Shown: positions 56,628-64,000 of the stretch, piece by piece
How the letters are laid out: every line of letters begins with the position of its first letter
Position numbering within the stretch: the stretch's first letter is position 1
Source of the DNA: Strongylocentrotus droebachiensis
Taxonomy: Eukaryota > Echinodermata > Echinoidea > Camarodonta > Strongylocentrotidae
Direction: 5' to 3'
NCBI GenBank assembly: GCA_035222895.1
Contig: JAVYIG010002109.1
Span: 207,367 to 271,366, forward strand
DNA: 64,000 nt
Notes under the pieces: model-generated
What the model saw: the letters and a program-made list of their open reading frames with translations, nothing else
Database searches by the model: none
Told to the model about the DNA's origin: nothing
Position numbers and translations under genes: made by a program

Positions 56628-57021
56628 CAGACAGAGAGTAGAAAATAAAATTATGAGAACACTATTTCATTTGCGTATCTTTACTCAAAGTAATGAAACG
56701 TTTCGCCATGCCCAGATCATAGATGCACCTCAATATGCAAACACCAACCCTCCAGGTAATCCCAGGTCAATCTGAATGGATTCTGTTTGTGGAGTGAAAA
56801 TTCACTGCACAACAGTAAACTGTTCTTTCCGCTTTCCGAACCGTGTTATATCATTGATTTAAATCGTACGTTTCATTGTAAACTGTGCAGGTCCGTCTGT
56901 ATAGCCGTCTGTCTGCTTAGTATACTATACCCGGCGAATGCGTGCACGACTCGACGTCTCAATCTCGTATATCCTGGGTCTAATTTATCTTGCAAAAAGA
57001 CTTTTACTTTGAAAAGACATC
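56282..57021. promoter_or_regulatory. Shared upstream region of CWF19L1 (minus) and the MIF-like gene (plus)
   Basis: Only 740 bp separate the two divergent ATGs, so both promoters must lie here if the 5' UTRs lack extra exons. It contains a GA/GACA microsatellite at about 56570-56640. No TATA box is convincing. Short frames here have no coding character. Confidence 0.5.
56570..56640. repeat. (GA)n/(GACA)n microsatellite
   Basis: GA dinucleotide tract grading into GACA units within the divergent promoter region. Confidence 0.9.
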
Positions 57022-59893
57022 ATGCCACTGATCGTTATAAACACTAACATTCAAAAATCTTCTATACCAGAAGGTTTCCTGAAAGGATTCTCGAAGGTTT
57101 ATTCCGAAGCTGTAGGCAGAGAAGAAAAGGTAAATATAATTATGTCTCTGCATCTTATGAGTAAAATGAATAATTAAGTTTCATTCTTTCATATATATTA
57201 TGTTTTGAAAATTGTCACCTTTTAAAACTAATTGCTTCTATATAGCTGAGATAGAAATAGTAAATAATAATGGAAGAATCCTGGATCGATGAACAGGCTT
57301 AGACCTACAAGTTAAATTCGTATTAAGTAACAACGATTCAGCACTATATGCAAGTGGCCGCGCCGTGTATTTGTTGTAACTTGTAATTAAGCTACCAGTA
57401 GTATTTGTATGTGATGGGGAAAATGTACTCATTATGTTAATGTGTATCACGCTATACAGTGTATATATAATTATATTCACCACCAAAAGTAAGAATATGA
57501 TATGTATATTGCCCCGATAACAGCAATATGCATCATGCAATCATAATTGCAGCACACGTACAGCATATATTTTACTTTTGGAAAGTACAATTACTTGAAT
57601 TTACTTGTAACGGGCGAATAGTTGGAATACAGTCAGTAACTTATCAAAAGGCATGCACTCGATGAAGAAGTACATGGCTTCTAAAATATGTGTTTCCCTT
57701 TATCTACTGTTTATATTAATATAGGTCTACCGATCCCTTCCTGGTTATAATACAGCGCAAATGACGTGCCATACCTATCATGCATAATCATGAAATAGTG
57801 TATCCTCCCTACAATTTAGTGGACTTTGAAAGCACGAACTTTGAACTGTAGTACATCCAGGGTAATCTGCCGGGGAGATTGAAATTTAAGACCCATACAG
57901 TACATTTTGACAGTATTTTGACTGCCCATCAGTACTGAGATCTTGACTATGTGCATAGAGTCATCTGGCCCTTGTCATGTTAGAACCAGGGGTCGCGGAG
58001 CGTCTTTCAAAGATTGGGGAGGGGGCACCAACAAAAAGGGCACTTTCTTGGAAAAAGGGGGCACCCACAAAGGGAAACGTGAAAGCGAAAATACACAATA
58101 TTTAAAAATTGGTATATACCCCATAGGGTTAATGTATCATTAGGGATAATTTCAATATTGTATTAGCTCTCTCTCTACATTTGTCAAGAAACCTTTTAAT
58201 TACATCATATGTGGGCGTAGCGAGCTAGATTTCGGGGATAATTCGAGAAAAAGTTGCTCTTAGTTAACACAATGTTAACAGGGGGCGATTATTAGGAGAC
58301 AGAAGGTAAAGGGACACTTATTAAAAAAGGAACACGTTTCAAGTTTTAAAAAGGGCAATTATCACAGGTGAAAAGGGAAACTTATAAAAAAATAGAAAAG
58401 GGGTATTTCTTACAAAGGGAAAGATGCCCATCAGATAATAGAAACATTTATCAGAGATGAAAAGGGGCATTTAAGAAAATGGGTATGCGCTCTTATTAAA
58501 AAGGGAAAGGGGCACCATACTTAGAGGTGAAAAGGGCATCATCAGAGATGAAAAGGGACGCTTATTACAAAGGAAAAGGTACATATTTTATCTAAGTAAA
58601 AGGGGCGCCTCTCAGATTTGAATAGGGTCACTCACCATAGATGAAAAGGGGCATTTATAAGAATTAAAAAGGGCCCTTACACTAAAGGGGAACCTCTCAG
58701 ATTTGAATAGGGGCAATTAATTATTAGCGAGGGAGAAGGGGGCACATATTATCAGAGGCGGTTAGAGCACTTCTTTGACTTGAAAAGGGGCATTCATCAA
58801 GATGATTGCACTTTTTGGAAGTCTCCTTACAAGTACTGCTGGTATATACCCAGATGTCAACAATCATCTGTTGGAACTAGACACTGCTTGAAGTGGCTCT
58901 TGTTGACAGTACTATCCACAAAATGGGGCAGTTTTCTACCATTGGATGGGCTTTTCGTATTCTCTCGAGTTCACAGATAATCGGGTTACACACCCTTTCC
59001 CTACATTGCAACTGCCCCTGAAGGGACAAATAAAACTTTACGTGAACAGTAATTGTATCGATATATCGTCGAAAGCAGTATAGCCTTGTAACTGGTTTAC
59101 CTGTCCCATGAACATCTTTATTTCAATTCATACTTTATATGCGATCTATTCTTTCAGAAGCCACTCTATTCTCACATTGAAATGCATGCTAAAAAATAAT
59201 AGAATCCACTCTCAAAAGATTAATTCTAAGTACTACTTTGGAGCGGCTTCAACTCCTAACTGATATAATCCCAAGTATAACTGCTAAAAAGCAGAATGCC
59301 TACTCCCCTGCATTCAATTTTATCCATTTCTTTCCCATACAAAAATTATTTTGACGATAATTAACGTGCCTTTTATTTTCACTCTCTTCATATTTTTTTC
59401 TTCTCAAAAGGCTATTAATTGTAGCCTGTTTTCTGGTGTAGAGATGATTAAGAATGGTACTGATGATCCAGCCTGTGTAATCACGATACGACACACAATC
59501 TCGCAAGATACTGATGGACGCCGAGCAACTAACAAGATACTTCTAGAGTATATGAAGACTCAATTGGATCTCACTGACGACATAATGACGAGGTAAAACA
59601 AAAATTACTCGTCTTTTTTTTTGTCTTTTTTTCTTTTCCTTGTTTCTTTTTTTTTCTTTCATCTTTTTGAAATAGTGTGCAAGAATAAAATATTGTAAGG
59701 AAAATTTAGAAAGAAAAAAAAATCGAAGACTGATTCTGAGAGAGTCAAATTAATTGCGTGGAAAAAATATTATTGTTATGACATAAATTCTCTTTTCTCT
59801 TTTCTGACAATTTTCAGATTTAACGTGGTCTTTCTTACACCGGGAAGGGACGAGATTGGAACCAGTACAGGCTTACTATGTGATAAAAAATGA
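57022..59893 (+). CDS. MIF/D-dopachrome tautomerase family protein (3 exons)
   Basis: Exons 57022-57129, 59411-59592 and 59818-59893 join to 366 nt, 121 aa (vertebrate MIF 115). Exon 1 encodes MPLIVINTNIQKSSIPEGF and continues LKGFSKVYSEAVGREEK, aligning with the MIF N-terminus. After Met removal the catalytic Pro1 is kept, and Lys32 is replaced by Arg. Exon 2 contains MIKNGTDDPACVITIRHTIS and NKILLEYMKTQLDLTDDIM, matching the MIF segments around the EPC and the second long helix. The second Cys of the MIF CXXC motif is absent. Exon 3 encodes NVVFLTPGRDEIGTSTG. Introns fall after codon 36 in phase 0 and later in phase 2, as in vertebrate MIF. Likely a small trimeric cytokine-like tautomerase without signal peptide. 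It is divergent, so subfamily and enzyme activity are unsure. A MITE lies 48 bp after the stop. Confidence 0.85.
58010..58780. repeat. Degenerate 'aaaaggggca' repeat in the MIF-like gene intron 1
   Basis: Numerous variants of a 30-45-bp phrase (agatgaaaaggggcatttat, aaaagggcac, aaggggcgcctctcagattt). It is strongly strand-asymmetric (A/G-rich), with no coding frame. Confidence 0.7.
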
Positions 59894-59940
59894 CTAATAA
59901 TGAGCGGCCTATGAGCGACTCAATGAAGGCGTTCTAAGTG

Positions 59941-60342
59941 CCCGGCCCCCCCCCCCCCCACTCAGAGGTCGGAATGACCGCATGCGTGTTGCCAAAATGT
60001 CCGGTAAAGGGGTACTTTTCGTGCGACAAAGTCCGGCCCGAGAATAATATTGTAAAAAAAGGGGTGTATTTGACTTTTTACCCGGAGATTTCTTTAAAAA
60101 GGGGGTGTTTTTTTTTTTTTTCTCATCTCTTTGGACTCCTGAGAAATTATTCAGAATTTAGGGGGGTACATTGAGCATTTTTCCTGATTTAGGGGGGTCT
60201 CCAGGGCAGGAAAAGCCCGCAAAATGCCCGCGAAAGGGGGGATCAGAAATATTGGCAGTCCTCAGATAGGGGGTGCTTTCAAAAAGAGGGAACGAGCATA
60301 TGCGTACCCTAAATAACATTGAGTGGGGGGGGGGGGGCCGGG
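59941..60342. mobile_element. hAT-like MITE with CCCGG-C-run termini, directly after the MIF-like gene
   Basis: 402 bp with ends CCCGGCCCCC...CACTCA and TGAGTGGGG...GGCCGGG and a perfect 8-bp duplication tctaagtg (59933-59940, 60343-60350). The interior matches 14202-14618 in opposite orientation. It starts 47 bp after the stop codon and may lie in the 3' UTR. Confidence 0.92.
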
Positions 60343-60350
60343 TCTAAGTG

Positions 60351-61083
60351 AGATTCAACGAAATACAACTAACGTCAGAGCATCTGTCTATTCAAATCGA
60401 CGATCTCAATCATGATTTAATTTACGATCGGCGAAAAAAAATGTATGAACTCAACCTCGTTTTTTCAGCTAAATTCGTTTCGAAACATTGATTAAAGGCC
60501 GAAAATGGTGTTTGAACGCCGGAACAGCATGATGTGTATACTAATTGTTTGGTTGACGTGGATCGCCGTCATCTGTAAATGTAGACACTGCAGTTAATTC
60601 CATAAATATACTAACCAATTGAATCTATTGTGATATCAGAAAGATTCCAAAACTGTTTTTTTTTTTTTTTAATATTTAAACAAATATATATCAAACTTTG
60701 CGTGCTATTACTTTCCATTGTTATAAACTAGGACCCGTTGTTCGGGCCTTAATTTCTAATACAAGTATTATTGGTTGATTTTCAAAATTAAAGAAACGGT
60801 GTCTCACAATAGTGGGAAGCAGTGCAATTCGAGAGCATTTTTGTTTGTTTGTTCGTTGGTGTTTTTGTTTGTATTTTGTTTTAGTATTTTGAGTTTTTTT
60901 ATAAGTAATTTTTGTAATGTTTAACTTTTTTATTTTTGTTTAGTAAGATTGTACAAATTGATCGTTGGAAATTGAACAGAAAGATGAAGGATAGCTCATC
61001 AATATAATGCTACTAAGTAAATTTTGGACAAATCAGTTAAAGTGATTAAATTTGTAGAAAACAGCACATATTACTATACAGAG
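60351..61083. other. Intergenic sequence, nothing recognised
   Basis: AT-rich with poly-T and GTTTGTTT runs (about 60655-60670 and 60840-60950). No gene or clear repeat. Confidence 0.4.
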
Positions 61084-61620
61084 CGTCCCAGAAAAAGCGA
61101 AACCGAGAATTATCAATCTTTTATCATAACTTAATCACAATTATAATTAACAAATGATACATATTCAATTTTACAAAGCTTATAGATCCTCCTCTTTCAT
61201 TTGATGCAACTCATCTGATGCATATTTCAGGCATGAGTGATTAAAAACAATTTTAAGAGAGGGTAACAAATAGTCATTTGGCGGGCGGTATCTGAATTTC
61301 AAAGAGAAAATCACATTTCTAGAAAGTTCCTTTTCTGCCCTTTCATAATTATGACACCTCAATCAGTAAAAAATGAGCCAGGAATAAAAAAAAAAATTCC
61401 CGTTTGTTTAAAGTGGTGCTTGCATTTCCATTATTTGATTAAACGGATTCGTTTTTACTGGCTGCCTGCCGTAGCAACAAACAGAGTTGACAGGGTCAAG
61501 TCTTTCGTCTTCTTTGTTCATGGCTGATCGACAACGAAACGGAGTTAAGTCTTTTGTCAACTCTGTTTGTTGCTACGGCAGGCAGCCAGTGAAAACGAAT
61601 TCGTTTCCCGAATTGTAAAA
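61084..61620 (-). repeat. Dispersed repeat (relative of 33473-33905) with terminal foldback
   Basis: The inverse-orientation relative of the CPT2 intron 6 repeat occupies about 61084-61440. It is followed by a 46-bp inverted repeat: arms 61447-61492 (attcgtttttactggctgcc ...) and 61555-61600 are complementary with one mismatch around a 62-nt loop that itself carries part of the repeat (atggctgatcgacaacgaaa). Confidence 0.7.
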
Positions 61621-61935
61621 CCCCTCGAGACCAATACTGGCATCGTGCTCATGAAAGTTATGTAATCAGTATTCATTTATGCACCGACAGTACATTTACC
61701 TGATACACAGGTGGAAGTATTCTTCTCAAGAGGCAAACAAAAGGTATTCATGAAGCACCTCCATCACTCTGGAAGTGATTATTCTAAAATGCACAAGTGG
61801 GACGTATCCATCGTGTACAAGATCTGTGGATATTTTGGGGTCATGCGTTCCGAAGCTATTTCTGGTTTATTAGCACTGCTTACCATCCACCCCTTCTGCT
61901 TTATTCCACAATCTTCTTACCAGGCGGCGTACGCA

Positions 61936-61969
<34 letters not shown>

Positions 61970-61981
61970 ACCCCCCCCCCT
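61936..61981. repeat. 30-nt G run followed by TTAAA and a C run
   Basis: The G run (61936-61965), ttaaa and C run form a G/C palindrome like the ends seen in the MITEs of this window. A partner end was not found. Confidence 0.7.
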
Positions 61982-61983
61982 GT

Positions 61984-62222
61984 TACACCCTCAAATGTAA
62001 TAACTCCCACAAATGTAATAACGCCCACAAATGTAATAACACTTTACCCACAAATGTAACAACACCCACAAATGTAATAACCACTTTACCCACAAATGTA
62101 ATAATTTTTAATCACCCACAAATGTAATAATGACTTTACCCACAAATGTAATAAATTTTAAGTGATATTTTGAATCACCCACAAATGTAATAATGACTTT
62201 ACCCACAAATGTAATAAATTAG
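61984..62222. repeat. Tandem 'acccacaaatgtaataa' repeats
   Basis: About ten copies of cccacaaatgtaataa with variable spacers (ctttac, atgacttt, tttttaatc). Confidence 0.85.
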
Positions 62223-62239
62223 AAGGGATATTTTGTCGA

Positions 62240-62830
62240 ATTTAAAACTAAAACCCTGTAATAAAGCATGGGTATAGCCGCGCAGTCTTTGCTCCAGACC
62301 CGGTTATTTCAAAAAAATTAAAAAATCTTCAAAACTAAGACCACACCATCTTCCAAACTAAGACCCGGTAATAAAGCATGGGTTTAGAGCGTAGTTTTTC
62401 TTCCAGACCCGGTTATTTCAAAACTTTTTAAAAATCTTCAAAACTAAGACCCCATCATCTTATTCCTATGGAAGAACATAAGTATTGAGCGTAGTCTTTC
62501 TTCAAGACCCGGTTTTTCAAAAGTTAAAAAACAAACAAAAAACAAAACAAAACAAAACAAAACAACAAAAAACCTTTTAAACTAAGACCCCTCTATCTTC
62601 CAAATTAAGACCCGGTAATAAAGCATGGGATTAGAACGTAGTCTTTACTTCAGACTCGGTTATTTAAAAAAAAAAAAATCTTCAAACTAAGACCTCACCA
62701 TCTCATTCCTGTGGAATAACATGGGTATAGAGCGTAGTCTTTCCTCCAGACCCGGTTATTTCAATGGAAATAGAAATTTAAACAAATCTTCGAAACTAAG
62801 CCCATCATCTTATTCCTCTTTTTTTTCATT
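62240..62830. repeat. Tandem repeats of about 100-150 bp ('agacccggttatttc')
   Basis: Five imperfect units share ctaagacccggtaataaagc, gcgtagtctttcttccagac and ccggttatttcaaaa, with A-rich length-variable centres. Confidence 0.8.
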
Positions 62831-62996
62831 TAAAAAATAAATTACATTATTACATAATTATGTGGATACAACACGTCACAAATAAATGATTGGTCGGCGG
62901 TCACACGAACTGACGAATCAGTCAAAATGGTCCATATATATAACACACAGAGGAGGGACCGATTCGATGGTTCGTTGACCGTCGACGATTTCTTAA

Positions 62997-63284
62997 TCAT
63001 GTAAATATTCTATTGTAAACAAACAAAAGGGTATCAACTGGGTTAAAGAGCTTCCCTCTTATACAAAACTCCTAAACGAGGACCCGAAAAAGGTCCTTGG
63101 ATGGAAATCTCCTTTCGAGATTTTCTTTAGTAGGAAACCAGAACAAAATTATATCTCCCGTCAAAAAACAAACTATACTATCCATGGTTGGGAAAAGAAT
63201 GTACAAGCTGTTCGAAGAAAGGCTTACAAGGCTTTGCAGCGTGTAAAAAAAAGAACGATTAGATCCCAGGAAAAAAAACCTTAA
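62997..63284 (+). pseudogene. Integrase C-terminal fragment of a retroelement or domesticated relative
   Basis: One open frame reads INWVKELPSYTKLLNEDPKK, then LGWKSPFEIFFSRKP, then a basic helix (AVRRKAYKALQRVKKR), ending at TAA 63282-63284. The W-x-x-x-LP...LGWKSPFE(I)...GRK-like pattern is typical of the last part of an rve integrase core, as in Ty3/gypsy Pol and KRBA2-like proteins. The DDE residues would lie upstream and are not seen; no ATG or splice context supports a gene. Confidence 0.6.
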
Positions 63285-64000
63285 TGTACCAAACATACCA
63301 GATCAGGTAAAGGTTGTTAATATTCTTTATCTCATTGTATAATTAAAATAATTATTTCCTTTTGATCAGTCATACTTCATTTCAACTCCGTCTACTCTTA
63401 AAGCATCTGAAAAGTATTACTGAAAAAACTTTTGGAGTTGTACGTGTTAAGTAGTTTTATATGGACGAATACTAAGTTACAGAAAGCCAGGTACATTTAG
63501 TATTTCGGCATCTTGTTCTCTTGTTTTTCCTAGCTTAGAAGAATTGTCACGTGTTAGGTTGTTTGCGTTTTATATCAAGTTCAGTTGATGTTATCAGGTT
63601 CAATATTGCCCAAATTATAACCTTGTTTGCTTGTAAAAGACATGTGAGTTACTCCGCCTTTTTATACGTAATAATTATTTTGGTTCTGTTACCGTCTGTA
63701 TATTAATGAAACAACCTCTTCATTCGTTTGGAATAAAATACTTTCTATCTTACAAAATCTATGTATCCATCATTGCATTTAATACTATAAAACCATAACC
63801 TCTGCAATTTACTCACATTGATTGAGAGAGTATATAGATATTTTATCAGTCAAAGGGTTCTGCAATCGTTCATCGAAAACATGCAAATATGTTTCGCGCG
63901 ATCTCGTTATACAGCTATTTGATTTGTTATATGAAAGTATGCGTTGTTATTTGCTTGTTAACCGATTATCATCCCCCCAAAAAAAAAGAAAAAAACAGGG
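63285..64000. other. Window end, nothing recognised
   Basis: AT-rich sequence with no gene or clear repeat. AATAAA at about 63732 has no associated reading frame. Confidence 0.4.

Noticed and set aside
61180..61362. Small frame ending HQMKEEDL, with a similar reading at 33740-33820
   Set aside because: The similarity follows from the shared DNA repeat; the second copy has stops, so there is no evidence for a protein.

Overview
The window is animal nuclear DNA: intron-rich genes with GT/AG splice sites, long AT-rich introns, microsatellites, homopolymer G/C runs and very many transposable elements. The mix of elements (a CR1-like LINE carrying a 2A-like motif, tRNA-derived SINEs with TTA-repeat tails, G/C-run-ended MITEs, repeats rich in CCGTCCGT) and the genes suggest a marine deuterostome invertebrate, most likely an echinoderm such as a sea urchin. 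This is inference; no species assignment is possible from the sequence alone.

Four host loci can be supported. (1) 8853-9812, minus strand: an intronless, basic, Ser-rich protein of about 319 aa that I do not recognise, with a TATA box just upstream. (2) 17290-39728, plus strand: complete mitochondrial carnitine O-palmitoyltransferase 2 (CPT2). I rebuilt 12 exons; they sum to 1998 nt (665 aa plus stop) with every splice phase matching. (3) 43757-56281, minus strand: complete CWF19L1 (CwfJ family), 14 exons, 1719 nt, 572 aa. CPT2 and CWF19L1 are convergent. (4) 57022-59893, plus strand: a three-exon MIF/DDT-family gene (121 aa) that begins Met-Pro and keeps the vertebrate MIF intron phases. 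It lies head-to-head with CWF19L1, about 740 bp apart.

The rest is mostly repeats. 1-8850 holds microsatellites, two hAT-like MITEs and a SINE. 10.7-15.6 kb holds a decayed two-ORF LINE (minus strand), split by a hAT-like MITE and flanked by about 250-bp direct repeats. CPT2 intron 1 (13.5 kb) holds a CR1-like LINE with an intact ORF. Inside its 3' UTR sits a younger LTR retrotransposon (minus strand; nearly identical LTRs, TTAC target duplication) that keeps gag but has lost most of pol. Further along intron 1 there is a Helitron-like repeat whose tandem units are full of AGGTCA direct repeats; a second copy lies in intron 7. Further MITEs and SINEs sit in CPT2 and CWF19L1 introns. 58-63 kb holds tandem repeats, a MITE, foldback sequence and an integrase fragment.

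The most unusual structures are: a five-copy array of nested stem-loops in the LTR element's leader, whose base changes keep pairing only in the element's sense RNA; arrays of perfect DR1 nuclear-receptor sites inside a fatty-acid oxidation gene; a divergent MIF gene; a 113-bp near-perfect palindrome with a 9-bp target duplication; and the long direct repeats flanking the decayed LINE.
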